Positions 1-8,905 of a DNA stretch of 64,000 bases are shown one piece after another; within the stretch, counting starts at the first letter, position 1, and each line of letters begins with the position of its first letter. The DNA lies in assembly GCF_041261445.1 (NCBI RefSeq), contig NZ_JBGCCU010000009.1, positions 310,001 to 374,000 on the forward strand, read 5' to 3'. The notes below the pieces were generated by a model. The model was not told where the DNA came from. It ran no database searches and was given only the letters and a program-made list of their open reading frames with translations. Source of the stretch: Catenulispora sp. EB89. GTDB lineage: Bacteria; Actinomycetota; Actinomycetes; Streptomycetales; Catenulisporaceae. The translations under genes were made by a program, and so were the position numbers.

Positions 1-2
1 GG

Positions 3-1736
3 CCCCGCAAGCCGGCCGGCGTCGACGACAAGACCGCCTGGTTCGTCGGGGCCGGTCTGGCCTCCATGGCCGGCGCGGCGTTCCTGATCCGGGACGGGCA
101 GATGCCCGGCGGCCGGATCACGATCCTGGAGCGGCTCAAGCTGCCCGGCGGGGCCCTGGACGGCATCAAGGAGCCGAAGAAGGGCTTCGTGATCCGCGGC
201 GGCCGGGAGATGGAGAACCACTTCGAGTGCCTGTGGGACCTGTACCGGTCCATCCCCTCGCTCGAGATCGACGGCGCCAGCGTGCTGGACGAGTTCTACT
301 GGCTCAACAAGGACGACCCGAACTCCTCCCTGCAACGCGCGACCGTCGAGCAGGGCCAGGACGCGCACACCGACGGCCTGTTCACCTTGAGCGATCGCGC
401 GCAGAAGGAGATCGTCAAGGTCTTCCTGGCGTCCCGGGAGCAGATGGAGGGCAAGCGCATCGACGAGGTCTTCGGCGAGGACTTCCTGCGCAGCAACTTC
501 TGGCTGTACTGGCGCACCATGTTCGCGTTCGAGGAATGGCACTCGGCGCTGGAGATGAAGCTCTATCTGCACCGCTTCATCCACCACATCGGCGGCCTGC
601 CCGACTTCTCCGCGCTGAAATTCACCAAGTACAACCAGTACGAGTCACTTGTCCTGCCGCTCTACCGATGGCTGCTGGACCAGGGTGTGTCGTTCAAGTT
701 CGACACCGAGGTCACCGACGTCGACTTCGCGTTCGACGCCACGACCGCGCGCAAGCAGGCCTCGCGCATCCGCTGGATCGCCGCCGGCGCCGAGGGCGGA
801 GCCGACCTGGGCGAGAACGACCTGCTGTTCACCACCATCGGCTCGCTCACCGAGAACTCCGACGAAGGCGACCAGCACACCCCGGCCCGCCTGAACACCG
901 GCCCCGCCCCGGCATGGGATCTGTGGCGCAGGATCGCGGCCAAGGACCCGGCGTTCGGCCGCCCGGACGTGTTCGGCGCGCACATCCCCGAGACGAAGTG
1001 GGAGTCGGCCACCGTCACCACGCTCGACGCCCGGATCCCGGAGTACATCCAGAAGATCTGCAAGCGCGATCCGTTCAGCGGCAAGGTCGTCACCGGCGGC
1101 ATCGTCACCGTGAAGGACTCCGCGTGGCTGCTGAGCTGGACGGTGAACCGGCAGCCGCACTTCAAGCAGCAGCCGAAGGACCAGATCGTCGTGTGGGTGT
1201 ACTCGCTGTTCGTGGACACGCCCGGCGACTACGTGAAGAAGCCGATGCAGGACTGCACCGGCGCGGAGATCACGCAGGAATGGCTGTACCACCTGGGAGT
1301 CCCGACGGCGGACATCCCCGAACTCGCCGCGAACGCCGCGACCTGCGTCCCGGTGATGATGCCGTACGTGACCGCGTTCTTCATGCCACGCCAGGCCGGC
1401 GACCGGCCCGACGTCGTCCCGGAAGGCGCGGTGAACTTCGCTTTCATCGGGCAGTTCGCTGAGACGACCCGGGACTGCATCTTCACCACCGAGTACTCCG
1501 TCCGCACCGGCATGGAAGCCGTCTACCGACTGCTCGGCATCGAACGCGGGGTACCGGAGGTGTTCAACTCGACCTACGACATCCGCACGCTGCTGGCGGC
1601 CACCAGCCTGCTGCGCGATCGGGCGGTGGTGAACCTTCCGGGGCCCGCGCCGCTGCGCAACCGGTTGCTGAAGAAGCTGGACAGCACGGAGATCGGGGAG
1701 CTGCTCAGAGAGTCCGGACTGATCAGCGAGGATTGA
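3..1736 (+). CDS. ohyA: Oleate hydratase (5' end outside window)
   Basis: FAD-dependent fatty-acid double-bond hydratase (myosin-cross-reactive antigen family), which converts oleic acid to 10-hydroxystearic acid at the membrane surface. The reading frame is open from base 3, and the residues before the first internal ATG (66) still belong to the protein: they spell the nucleotide-binding turn FVGAGLASMAGAAFLIRDG, so the true start lies upstream of the window. Family segments GGREMENHFECLWDLYRSIP and FMPRQAGDRP are present, and the visible length of about 577 residues fits a nearly complete enzyme. The gene stands alone, with about 110 bp before the next gene. The family match is strong; the fatty-acid substrate is inferred from the family. 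Confidence 0.95.
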   Translation, partial: PRKPAGVDDKTAWFVGAGLASMAGAAFLIRDGQMPGGRITILERLKLPGGALDGIKEPKKGFVIRGGREMENHFECLWDLYRSIPSLEIDGASVLDEFYWLNKDDPNSSLQRATVEQGQDAHTDGLFTLSDRAQKEIVKVFLASREQMEGKRIDEVFGEDFLRSNFWLYWRTMFAFEEWHSALEMKLYLHRFIHHIGGLPDFSALKFTKYNQYESLVLPLYRWLLDQGVSFKFDTEVTDVDFAFDATTARKQASRIRWIAAGAEGGADLGENDLLFTTIGSLTENSDEGDQHTPARLNTGPAPAWDLWRRIAAKDPAFGRPDVFGAHIPETKWESATVTTLDARIPEYIQKICKRDPFSGKVVTGGIVTVKDSAWLLSWTVNRQPHFKQQPKDQIVVWVYSLFVDTPGDYVKKPMQDCTGAEITQEWLYHLGVPTADIPELAANAATCVPVMMPYVTAFFMPRQAGDRPDVVPEGAVNFAFIGQFAETTRDCIFTTEYSVRTGMEAVYRLLGIERGVPEVFNSTYDIRTLLAATSLLRDRAVVNLPGPAPLRNRLLKKLDSTEIGELLRESGLISED

Positions 1737-1848
1737 ATGTATATGCCATTCGTCGGGGCCGCGTTTGGACTTCGTCTCGACCCTTCTGCGGCGGCATGCG
1801 GCTCGACCAGACTCGTCGATGATCTGTTGTTCCGACGAAGAGGTGTCC

Positions 1849-2181
1849 ATGCCGCCCACCGATGCCCTGGATGACGCTTACGAGCGCCTGCGCCGCGTCG
1901 AGCAGGAAGCGCTCAGAGCGCGGGAGGCGTTGGCCTCCGTCCACGGCACGGCACGCTCGCGCGACCGCACGCTCGTCGTCGAGGTCGGTCCGACCGGCGA
2001 GATCGAGACGCTGGACTTCCGGAGCACGGGGTACCGGGACATGGCACCGAAGGAGCTGGCCGCGTTGGTGCTCGGCACGGTGCGGGCGGCGTGGGCGGAT
2101 GCGCAGGCTCAGGTCGAGGAGCAGACCAGGGTCCTGCGCGAGGAACAGGCCAGGCTGCTGGGCTCGCTCGATCGGGGCTGA
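1849..2181 (+). CDS. YbaB/EbfC-like nucleoid-associated family protein
   Basis: A small, highly charged protein of 110 residues. It starts with a long amphipathic helix rich in Arg and Glu, follows with a short strand pair (VVEVGPTGEIETLDF) and ends in a second helix, the usual YbaB/EbfC layout. In actinobacteria divergent YbaB-like proteins are often encoded beside WXG100/ESX substrates, as here. The ATG at 1849 was chosen because GAAGAGGTG lies just upstream; an in-frame start at 1765 would add 28 residues that do not look like the family. The next gene starts 5 bp downstream, so the three genes from here to 4006 form one operon. DNA binding is inferred from the family only. Confidence 0.75.
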   Translation: MPPTDALDDAYERLRRVEQEALRAREALASVHGTARSRDRTLVVEVGPTGEIETLDFRSTGYRDMAPKELAALVLGTVRAAWADAQAQVEEQTRVLREEQARLLGSLDRG

Positions 2182-2186
2182 GCGCG

Positions 2187-2633
2187 ATGGCCGAGAACAC
2201 CGCGGACACCACCAAGGCCCCGGATCCGACCGGTGGCTACCGCAACGCGCCGACCAGCGCGCCCGGCGGACCGGACACCATCGCGCCGGTCCCCACGCAC
2301 ATCGACACCGTCGGCCTGGTCGCCGTGGACCTGGACGCGCTCCGGGCCGCGGTCCAGGACTTCGAAGACCTCAAAGCGCAGGCCGACGCGCCCTACAAAG
2401 CCTCCAGCTCCTACAGCGCCGGCGCGCATCCGTGGGGCGAGGACCCGATGGGCGCCTCGTTCGAACAGAACTACCTGCCCAGCGCGCAAGCCGCGCAGCA
2501 GGCGCTGGAGTCGCTGGTCGACCTGTTCTCCGGGCTCGCCGACGCCCTGAGGGACACGCACCAGGGCTACCAGAACACTGATGACCACTCAAAGGCCGTG
2601 GTCACCAACCTCGCCAAGACCTCGGGGCTGTGA
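2187..2633 (+). CDS. WXG100-like ESX-type secreted protein
   Basis: A 148-residue protein with a disordered Pro/Thr-rich N terminus and a helical hairpin. The hairpin turn carries PWGEDPMGASFEQNY, a variant of the WXG turn, and a C-terminal YQNTD fits the YxxxD/E signal of type VII (ESX) substrates. The second helix, with LVDLFSGLADALRDT, resembles the back half of WXG100 proteins. Its stop overlaps the GTG start of the next gene (GTGA), so the two are probably translated together and may be exported as a pair. No EccC or EccD secretion-machine gene lies in the window, so export would rely on a system encoded elsewhere. ATG 2187 was chosen over upstream in-frame starts because it follows the previous stop. 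Confidence 0.72.
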   Translation: MAENTADTTKAPDPTGGYRNAPTSAPGGPDTIAPVPTHIDTVGLVAVDLDALRAAVQDFEDLKAQADAPYKASSSYSAGAHPWGEDPMGASFEQNYLPSAQAAQQALESLVDLFSGLADALRDTHQGYQNTDDHSKAVVTNLAKTSGL

Positions 2634-4006
2634 CCGTGGCCGAACACGTGGTCCCGCCCGGCGTCCAGGTGCTGCTGGAGATCGTCGTCGGCAACCAGTG
2701 GCCGGAGGGCAACGAAGGCGACCTGCGCGTCCTGGGGGCGAACTGGCGGAACGCCGGAACCCTGGTCAACGGCCTGGTCGACGGCACCCGCGCGGGCACC
2801 GCGCAGGTCGACGCCGCCATCCAGGCCGGCACGGCGCGCGGCGCGATCGACGCCGTCCTGCACGGCCTGACCGAAGGCGACCAGGCGTACCTGCCGAAAC
2901 TGGCCACGGTCTGCACCTCGCTCGGCGACGCGCTGGAGAACATGGCGCTGGAGATCGAGACCCTGCGGATCGAGATCATCACCCAGCTGGTGATCCTGGC
3001 CGCGGAGATCGCGATCGACCTGGCGCTGGCCCCGTTCACGTTCGGGGCGAGCGAGGGCGCGGCGGTCGCCGAGACCGCGGCCACCCGGGTGGCGGTCACC
3101 GTCCTGATCCGCAAGACCATCATCAAACTGATCGCGCACCTGGCGGAGTCCGAGTTCAACCAGGTCGGCCTGGACTTCTTCGCGCAGTTCATCGAGATCT
3201 GCCAGCACCGCCGCTCCGGCTTCGACACCAACGAGCTCAAGACCGCGGCGATCAACGGGGCGGTCGGCGGCGCCGTCGGCTTCGGGATGGGAGGCCTGGG
3301 GTCGCTGTTCAAGAACAGCCTGGGCAAGGGCCTCGGCGATCACCTGCCCGGCTTCGGGGAAGACCGGCCGACCAGCTGGAAGGAGGCCGGCGGCTTCGGC
3401 GCCGGCGTGCTGTTCGACGGCGGCTGGGGCGCGGCCTCCGGCGCGGCCGAGGCCTCCGCTCAGGACGCGGCCCTCGGCGGCTCCGGCGACACCACCGCCG
3501 GCGCGATGAACGGCGCCTTCTCCGGCTTCAAGGGCGCCGGGCACACCGCGCTCAACCCCGACGACAAGCTCTCCCTTTCAGCGGGACACTACCTCGACAC
3601 CGGTCTGAACCACGCATGGGACAAGGCGTTCCCAACACCGCAGGACGACCACAGCAGCACCCACACGCCGGATGAGAACTTCACCTCCCCGCCACCGGAT
3701 CAGGCCCACAGCTTCGGCATGCCGGACGGCTCCACGGTGACGGCATTCCCCGACGGCTCCCACACCATCACCTACGCCGACGGCTCAAGCGTCCACACCC
3801 AGCCCGACGGCCCGAACGTCTCCTCACACCCCGACGGCTCCCACGTGGTCCACAACCCCGACGGCTCCACCGTCACCACACTGCCCGACGGCAACAGCGT
3901 GGTGACCCTGCCCGACGGCTCGACCAGGATCTTCGGGCCCGACGAGCCCAACCCGCTCACCGCGCCGGGGGCATGGGCCGCGTCGATCCTGGACGGGACG
4001 GGCTGA
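2630..4006 (+). CDS. CpnT-N / WXG100-like protein with C-terminal PDGS repeats
   Basis: A 458-residue protein. Residues 1-250 match the WXG100-like N-terminal region seen in CpnT-type proteins and ESX-linked polymorphic toxins: helical, with WPEGNEGDLRVLGANWRNAG near the start and a hydrophobic Ala/Ile-rich segment around 115-155. A Gly/Ala-rich stretch (about 200-310) follows, then eight consecutive 9-residue repeats beginning PDGS (about 365-436) and a short tail. Nearby actinobacterial relatives usually end in a toxin or enzyme domain; none is recognisable here. The GTG start at 2630 overlaps the preceding stop. A role as an ESX-exported surface or effector protein is inference; the repeat structure is seen directly. 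Confidence 0.7.
   Translation: MTVAEHVVPPGVQVLLEIVVGNQWPEGNEGDLRVLGANWRNAGTLVNGLVDGTRAGTAQVDAAIQAGTARGAIDAVLHGLTEGDQAYLPKLATVCTSLGDALENMALEIETLRIEIITQLVILAAEIAIDLALAPFTFGASEGAAVAETAATRVAVTVLIRKTIIKLIAHLAESEFNQVGLDFFAQFIEICQHRRSGFDTNELKTAAINGAVGGAVGFGMGGLGSLFKNSLGKGLGDHLPGFGEDRPTSWKEAGGFGAGVLFDGGWGAASGAAEASAQDAALGGSGDTTAGAMNGAFSGFKGAGHTALNPDDKLSLSAGHYLDTGLNHAWDKAFPTPQDDHSSTHTPDENFTSPPPDQAHSFGMPDGSTVTAFPDGSHTITYADGSSVHTQPDGPNVSSHPDGSHVVHNPDGSTVTTLPDGNSVVTLPDGSTRIFGPDEPNPLTAPGAWAASILDGTG
3722..3937 (+). repeat. Eight tandem 27-bp units encoding PDGSxVxxx
   Basis: Eight contiguous in-frame 27-bp units encode PDGSTVTAF, PDGSHTITY, ADGSSVHTQ, PDGPNVSSH, PDGSHVVHN, PDGSTVTTL, PDGNSVVTL and PDGSTRIFG. 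The strict 9-residue period, with a turn (PDGS) then alternating hydrophobic residues, predicts a stack of short beta strands. Confidence 0.9.
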
Positions 4007-4147
4007 CAGACCGCGGTGTCCGGCCCTGGCGGACCGGATCACCGGTCCGATGCCGCCGCGCCGGCGGCGAAGCGGCGCGCCCGAGCGACGACAAGCCCGC
4101 CGCCCGCCGGCCCCGCCGACCTCGCCGACCTCGCCCACCTCCTCGTC

Positions 4148-4969
4148 TCAGGCGGCCAACCCCACCAGCCGCGCGCTGAGCTTCCACAGCCGATCGACCG
4201 AGCTCTTGTCGTTCATCAGCAGGTTCGGCGACGACGCCGCGATCCCCTCGTAGTAGCCGCCGTCCTCGACCGGCGCGCTGGCCAGGTGCAGCACGGCGGT
4301 CGCGCCCTCGGCCACCGGACGTCCCACCTCGCGCGTGTAGTTGCGCACCATGTCGGTGGCCAGGATGCCGGGGTGCACGCTGGCCGCGACCAGATCGGTA
4401 CCGCCGCGCACGGCCACGGCCTTGGTGAACAGGTTCAGCGCCAGCTTGGACTGCGCGTACGCGGCGACCGCCGAGTAGCGCTTGGCCGAGTCCACGTCGC
4501 CCCAGTGCAGCCGCCCGCCGCGGTGCAGCGCGGAGGAGACGTTGACCACGCGGCTGCCGGGGCTGAACGTCAGCAGCGGCCACAGCAGACGGGTCAGCAG
4601 GTACGGCGCGAGGTAGTTCACCTGGAAGGTGAGCTCGTGGTCGTCGGCGGTGAGGGTGCGGGTCTGCGATCCGAAGACCGCCGCGTTGTTGACCAGCAGG
4701 TCGAGGTTCCGGTGTTCGGCGGCGACCTGCCGGGCCAGGGCGCCAACCTGGCCGAGGTCGGCGAAGTCGGCCGTCACGACGGACAGCCGGCGGGCCTGCG
4801 CACCACCGCCGACGAGGGCGCGCACCGCCTGCTCGCCGAGCTCGGCGGTGCGTGCGTGCAGGATGACGTGCGCGTGCTGGACGGTGAGCTGCCGCGCGAT
4901 CTCCAGACCCAGGCCGCCGTCGGCGCCGGTGACCAGGGCGGTGCGGGACGAAACAGGCTTGTGCGACAT
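4148..4969 (-). CDS. Short-chain dehydrogenase/reductase
   Basis: A Rossmann-fold NAD(P)-dependent oxidoreductase of 273 residues. The cofactor turn TGADGGLG is near the N terminus, NNAAVFG follows the fourth strand, and the catalytic YAQSK (YxxxK) lies in AVAAYAQSKLALNLF. The serine position is in NVSSALHRGG. It most resembles the SDR group annotated as retinol dehydrogenase or light-dependent protochlorophyllide-reductase-like in actinobacteria; the substrate cannot be told. ATG 4969 was chosen because the fold begins eight residues later; extending upstream adds an Arg-rich tail unlike SDRs. It stands alone, converging with the CpnT-like gene. Confidence 0.85.
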   Translation of the reverse strand: MSHKPVSSRTALVTGADGGLGLEIARQLTVQHAHVILHARTAELGEQAVRALVGGGAQARRLSVVTADFADLGQVGALARQVAAEHRNLDLLVNNAAVFGSQTRTLTADDHELTFQVNYLAPYLLTRLLWPLLTFSPGSRVVNVSSALHRGGRLHWGDVDSAKRYSAVAAYAQSKLALNLFTKAVAVRGGTDLVAASVHPGILATDMVRNYTREVGRPVAEGATAVLHLASAPVEDGGYYEGIAASSPNLLMNDKSSVDRLWKLSARLVGLAA

Positions 4970-5515
4970 GATGATGAGTACTTTCCGGTGTTCGAGAGAA
5001 ATCCGGCGCGAGGAATGGCGCCGGAGGAGAAGCCCGACACGAGAGCGTCCGCTGACGGCCGATCCGGCCCGAAACACCGGGCCGTCAGATCCAGATCGTC
5101 AGTGCTCTGTCAGTGCTCTGTCAGCGCTGCGGCCGACTCGGCGGCCGGTCGTCATGCCGGGCGCCAGGACCACCGGCTGCGCGGACTGCGGCGCAGGCCG
5201 CCCCGCCGTTCGCAGGGCGCTGCTCCACGCCTCCGGTGATCACGGGACAAGCCAAGCAGGCCGCGGACAACCCGGACAAGGACTCCCGCACCGATCAAAC
5301 ACGGCGCACACGAGCCCCGCACGACCGCCATCCGAACGGCGGCACAGGTGCGAGGAGCCCGTATGGGGCCTGCTTGACCGGTATGGGAACCGCAGTCGGC
5401 CAGCACGGCGCTGAAGCACGCCCCTGAGACACAAAGGGGACCGGCACCCGCGGCGGGTACCGGTCCTCTTTGCTTTCCCAGGCCTCAGCGCGGCGCGGGG
5501 ACGCGCTCCAAGCCG
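4970..5515. other. Non-coding interval between SDR and small membrane protein
   Basis: About 545 bp with no convincing gene on either strand. Short open frames here have Arg/Pro-biased composition typical of frame shadows. A near-duplicate of 11-12 bp (CAGTGCTCTGT twice, then a CAGCGCTG variant) lies at about 5100-5130. The only clear element is the hairpin at 5433-5471. The SDR promoter should lie in the left part, but no consensus was recognised. Confidence 0.5.
5433..5471 (-). terminator. Hairpin terminator after the 5516-6178 gene
   Basis: Inverted repeat with 18-base arms, AAAGGGGACCGGCACCCG against CGGGTACCGGTCCTCTTT, pairing fully if two G-U pairs are allowed, with a 3-base loop. Read on the minus strand it sits 45 bp past the stop of the preceding gene and ends in a U-rich run. 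Confidence 0.75.
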
Positions 5516-6178
5516 TCAGCTCACCAGACCCACCCGGTCGGCCGGCCCGGCTGCGGCGGCCACCGCCTGGATGAGGGCGTCCGGCGAAGTCCAGCCGTCG
5601 CGGTGCCACACCAGCAGCAGCCGATCCTCCACGCGCAGGTTCGGACGCTCCGGGAGGCGCAGCAGCGCGTTGAGGCCGTCCACGCTGAATACGCCGTCGG
5701 TCTTCCCGCCCCGGTCCGGCAGGTACAGTTCGAACGCTGCGTCGATGTCCGGCGCGCCGGTGCGCGCCCGCCCCTCCGGCGGGGTGTCCAGGGCCCACGC
5801 GCTCTGGAAGACCGGCTCGGACCGGATCTCCAGTCGCTCCGACACCCCGGGGCCCGGCAGCGTGACGGCCACGACACCGTACAGATGCGGCGACCCGTTG
5901 TACCGGCAGGTGTACGTCGCCGACGTCGCCGGCAGACCGCCGATCTCGCCGGTGACGACGTCCTCGAACCGATGGTCGGAGCCGTAGTGGAAAGGCGGTG
6001 CGGTGGTGCCCCGCAGAACATGGTCCACGTCCGGCGCCGACACGAAGCCGTGCGCGTCGCAGAGCCCTTCCGCGACCGCCGTCGCGTGCCGGCTCGTTCG
6101 ACGGGGACCGACCCGCGGGCTCACCACGATCAGCGTGGCCAGACACAGCCAGGCGAATACTGGGAGAACGACTTCCAT
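5516..6178 (-). CDS. Membrane-anchored hypothetical protein
   Basis: A 220-residue protein. A single N-terminal hydrophobic segment (about 4-20, LPVFAWLCLATLIVV) followed by Arg-rich residues suggests a signal anchor. The remainder is soluble and beta-rich, with an unusual conserved-looking pair around HYGSDHRFEDVVTGEIGG and TYTCRYNGSPHLYG. No family was recognised. ATG 6178 is preceded by AAGGAGG at the right distance, which supports this start. It is monocistronic: a terminator follows and the kdp operon terminator lies upstream. Confidence 0.6.
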   Translation of the reverse strand: MEVVLPVFAWLCLATLIVVSPRVGPRRTSRHATAVAEGLCDAHGFVSAPDVDHVLRGTTAPPFHYGSDHRFEDVVTGEIGGLPATSATYTCRYNGSPHLYGVVAVTLPGPGVSERLEIRSEPVFQSAWALDTPPEGRARTGAPDIDAAFELYLPDRGGKTDGVFSVDGLNALLRLPERPNLRVEDRLLLVWHRDGWTSPDALIQAVAAAAGPADRVGLVS

Positions 6179-6309
6179 GGCGCCTCCTTAGAGTTTCTCA
6201 GAGATCGAAACTAACTCCTTCTTTACATCGGGGCAATATTCGTATGCACCGTGTATGCGGACAATGAGGAGACTGTATTGCTCGCGCCTGGAAGGTGCAT
6301 GCAAGCCGC

Positions 6310-6343
6310 CGTGTGGCGAGAGGCGATGAACTCTCGCCGCACG
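6310..6343 (-). terminator. Terminator of the kdp operon
   Basis: Inverted repeat CGTGTGGCGAGAG / CTCTCGCCGCACG (13-base arms, one G-U pair, 8-base loop) starting 30 bp downstream of the kdpA stop on the minus strand. There is no U-tract, which is common for actinobacterial terminators. Confidence 0.65.
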
Positions 6344-6372
6344 ACGGTCCTTGCGTCAGTGCATTCCGTGGC

Positions 6373-8034
6373 TCAGTGCAGTCCGTCGGCCAGCGGCCCC
6401 AGGGAGAGCGCGGGCAGGAAATTGAGCAGCGCCAACAGCATCGCCGCGCCCGTAGCCAGCGCGACGAAGTTGAGCCCGGAGGCCCGAAGCGTCCCGGTGG
6501 TCACCGCGACCGGCTTCTGCTCGGCCAACCGCCCGGCCAGCGCCAGCACGAACGCCATCGGCAGGTAGCGGCCGACGAACATCGTCACGCACATCCCCAG
6601 GTTGTAGAACGGCGTGTCGCCGGACAGGCCGCCGAACGAACTGCCGTTGCTCTGCGTCGTGCTGGTGGCCGCGTACACGATCTCCGACAGACCGTGCGCG
6701 CCGGGGTTGCCCATCGGGGCCCGGCCGGCCGGCAGCGCGATCGCCACGGCCGAGGCCGCGAGGATCAGCGTCGGGGCGACCAGCGCGTAGCACACGACGT
6801 ACCGCATCTCGCTGATGCCGATCCGCTTGCCCAGGTACTCCGGCGTGCGGCCGATCATCAGGCCGCCGACGAACACCGCTATCAGCACGATCATGATCAG
6901 GCCGTACAGCCCCGATCCGGTGCCGCCGGGTGCGATCTCGCCGAGCATCATCGCCGCCATCAGCGTCCCGCCGCCGAGGGAGGAGAAGCTGTCGTAGGAG
7001 GCGTTCGCCGCGCCGTCGGCCGATCCGGTGGCCGCGACGCCGAACAGCGTCGAGCCCGGTGTGCCGAAGCGGACCTCGGTTCCCTCGACGTTGCCGCCGA
7101 CGGCCTGGGCCACGGTGCCGCTGTGGGCGCTCTGTGCCAGGTTGGCGCCGAGCACCAGCAGGCCGAACAGGATCCCGACCACGGTCAGCAGGGTCCAGCT
7201 GTGCTTCACCGAGCCGATCAGGCGGCCGAAGGTGCGGATGAACGCGACCGGGATCAGCAGCATCAGCAGGATCTCGATCGTGTTGCTCCACGCGTTCGGG
7301 TTCTCGAAGGGGTGCGCGGAGTTGGCGTTGAAGAACCCGCCGCCGTCCCCGGACATCAGCTTGATCGGCTCCCAGGAACCGATCGGGCCGCCGATGAGCT
7401 TCTGCGAGCCCGCGCCGCCGGTCAGGGTGTTCGACAGCTGCGTCCCGTTGAGGTTCTGCTCGACGCCGAGCGCGATCAGGACCAGGCCCGCGACGATCGA
7501 CAGCGGAAGCAGGATCCTGACGATCGAGCGGACCAGGTCCACCCAGAAGTTGCCGAGGTCCCGGGTGCTGTGCCTGGTCAGGCCCCGGATCAGCGCCAGC
7601 CCGACACACAGTCCGACCGCCGCCGAGGCGAACGCCTGCACGCCCAGGCCGGCCATCACCGACAGGTGGCCCATCGTGGACTCGCCGGCGTAGTTCTGCC
7701 AGCTGGTGTTGGTGGTGAAGCTGACCGAGGTGTTCAGCGCGAGCTGCCAGGGCAGTCCGGGGTGCCCGTGGTCCCAGGGCAACCGGTTCTGCAGCATGAA
7801 CAACGCGAACAGCGCCGCGATCCCGATGAGGGTGAAGGCCATCAGGGCACTGAGGTACCGGCGTCCGTCCTGCTCGCCGTCGGGGTTGACGCCGCAGGTC
7901 CGGTAGATCGCCTTCTCAATGCGCCAGTGCTTGCCGCTGGTGTAGGCGCGGGCCATGTAGTCGCCGAGCGGGACGTGGACCGCCACCAACACCGCGATCA
8001 GGAAGACGATCTGGAGCCAGCCGTAGACGCTCAT
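6373..8034 (-). CDS. kdpA: Potassium-transporting ATPase subunit KdpA
   Basis: Potassium channel subunit of the high-affinity KdpFABC pump, 553 residues and strongly hydrophobic. The first pore loop NTSVSFTTNTSWQNYAGES carries the selectivity-filter signature of the SKT superfamily, and further pore loops recur (GDGGGFFNANSAHPFENPN; YAATSTTQSNGSSFGGL). Length is normal. ATG 8034 lies one base past the kdpC stop, so kdpA is the last gene here, whereas the usual order has kdpA immediately after kdpF. A hairpin terminator follows. Confidence 0.97.
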   Translation of the reverse strand: MSVYGWLQIVFLIAVLVAVHVPLGDYMARAYTSGKHWRIEKAIYRTCGVNPDGEQDGRRYLSALMAFTLIGIAALFALFMLQNRLPWDHGHPGLPWQLALNTSVSFTTNTSWQNYAGESTMGHLSVMAGLGVQAFASAAVGLCVGLALIRGLTRHSTRDLGNFWVDLVRSIVRILLPLSIVAGLVLIALGVEQNLNGTQLSNTLTGGAGSQKLIGGPIGSWEPIKLMSGDGGGFFNANSAHPFENPNAWSNTIEILLMLLIPVAFIRTFGRLIGSVKHSWTLLTVVGILFGLLVLGANLAQSAHSGTVAQAVGGNVEGTEVRFGTPGSTLFGVAATGSADGAANASYDSFSSLGGGTLMAAMMLGEIAPGGTGSGLYGLIMIVLIAVFVGGLMIGRTPEYLGKRIGISEMRYVVCYALVAPTLILAASAVAIALPAGRAPMGNPGAHGLSEIVYAATSTTQSNGSSFGGLSGDTPFYNLGMCVTMFVGRYLPMAFVLALAGRLAEQKPVAVTTGTLRASGLNFVALATGAAMLLALLNFLPALSLGPLADGLH

Positions 8035-8035
8035 G

Positions 8036-8905
8036 TCAGCTCGCCTTCACCGGGTGGAGACGGTCCAGGTCGATGTTCAGCTCGAGGACGTTGACCGCCG
8101 GGTCGCCCAAGAAGCCCAGCGCCCGGCCCGTTGTGTGCTTGGCCACCAGGCCGAGGACCGTGGACAGCGGGACGTGCCGCGCGTTCGCGACCCGAGGCGC
8201 CTGCAACCGCGCGTAGGCGGGGCTGATGTCGGGGTCCAGTCCGCTGCCGCTGCCGGTCACGGCGTCGGCGGGGACGACAGGGTCGGCCGGCGCGGTGCCG
8301 CGGATCGGTGTCACCACCGCCGCGCTGTAGTCCTCGCCGGGCTTGGCGCACTCGACCTTGACGCCTTCGTACGTCGCCAGGAACGGCGTGGTCGGGCACG
8401 CCTGGTTCAGGCTGACGACCCTGGTCGCGGTGCCGGTGTTGCCGCCGGTGAAGAAGACGCCGAGCACGGCGCCGACGCCGTCCGGCGTACAGTAGGCCCG
8501 GGCCCCGGAGACGCCTTCCAGCTTCCCGACGTTGAGGCTGCGGGTGCACACCGTTGTCAGCAGACTCGCCTTGCCGGAGGTCGGCTGGCCGGGCGTCGGC
8601 AGGGTGTCGACGATGTTCTCCGGGCCCAGGTTGCCGGCACCGGAGGCCGTCGGATCCTCGGCGTCCGGGCGGGTCTGGAAGTACTGTCGCAGAGCATTGC
8701 CCTGCGCGTCGGTGAAGTTCTGACCGATCAGTGAACTCCCGGCGCTGGTGCCCTTCGAGTCCGAAATCCTTGAGCCCTCGGCCGCGCGGTGCAGGACCGG
8801 AGTGTGTGCGAACGCTGTCATACCCAGCGGGTAGAGCAGCCCGACCGCAAGCGTGAGTACTGCGACCATGCGCAGCGCTGCAAAATATGTACGCACCGTT
8901 CTCAC
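8036..8905 (-). CDS. kdpC: Potassium-transporting ATPase subunit KdpC, enlarged
   Basis: Periplasm-facing single-span subunit of the Kdp pump. The N-terminal membrane helix ([20 protein letters not shown]), [27 protein letters not shown] and the C-terminal [22 protein letters not shown] are all KdpC signatures. At 289 residues it is clearly longer than the usual 190-220: an extra segment of about 90 residues (roughly 100-190) sits between the NLGP and [10 protein letters not shown] motifs and contains four cysteines (VCTRS, YCTPD, ACPTT, ECAKP). The GTG start at 8905 overlaps the kdpB stop (ATGTGA), so the two are coupled. The insertion, on the outer face, might form two disulfides; this is inference. 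Confidence 0.93.
   Translation of the reverse strand: MRTVRTYFAALRMVAVLTLAVGLLYPLGMTAFAHTPVLHRAAEGSRISDSKGTSAGSSLIGQNFTDAQGNALRQYFQTRPDAEDPTASGAGNLGPENIVDTLPTPGQPTSGKASLLTTVCTRSLNVGKLEGVSGARAYCTPDGVGAVLGVFFTGGNTGTATRVVSLNQACPTTPFLATYEGVKVECAKPGEDYSAAVVTPIRGTAPADPVVPADAVTGSGSGLDPDISPAYARLQAPRVANARHVPLSTVLGLVAKHTTGRALGFLGDPAVNVLELNIDLDRLHPVKAS

Noticed and set aside
4970-5515. Small open frames in the interval between the SDR and the membrane protein
   Set aside because: Arg/Pro-biased, no ribosome sites, no recognisable fold; interval treated as non-coding.
6295-8094. 599-residue plus-strand frame opposite kdpA
   Set aside because: His/Gln/Arg/Asp-rich with no motif; KdpA pore motifs lie on the minus strand.
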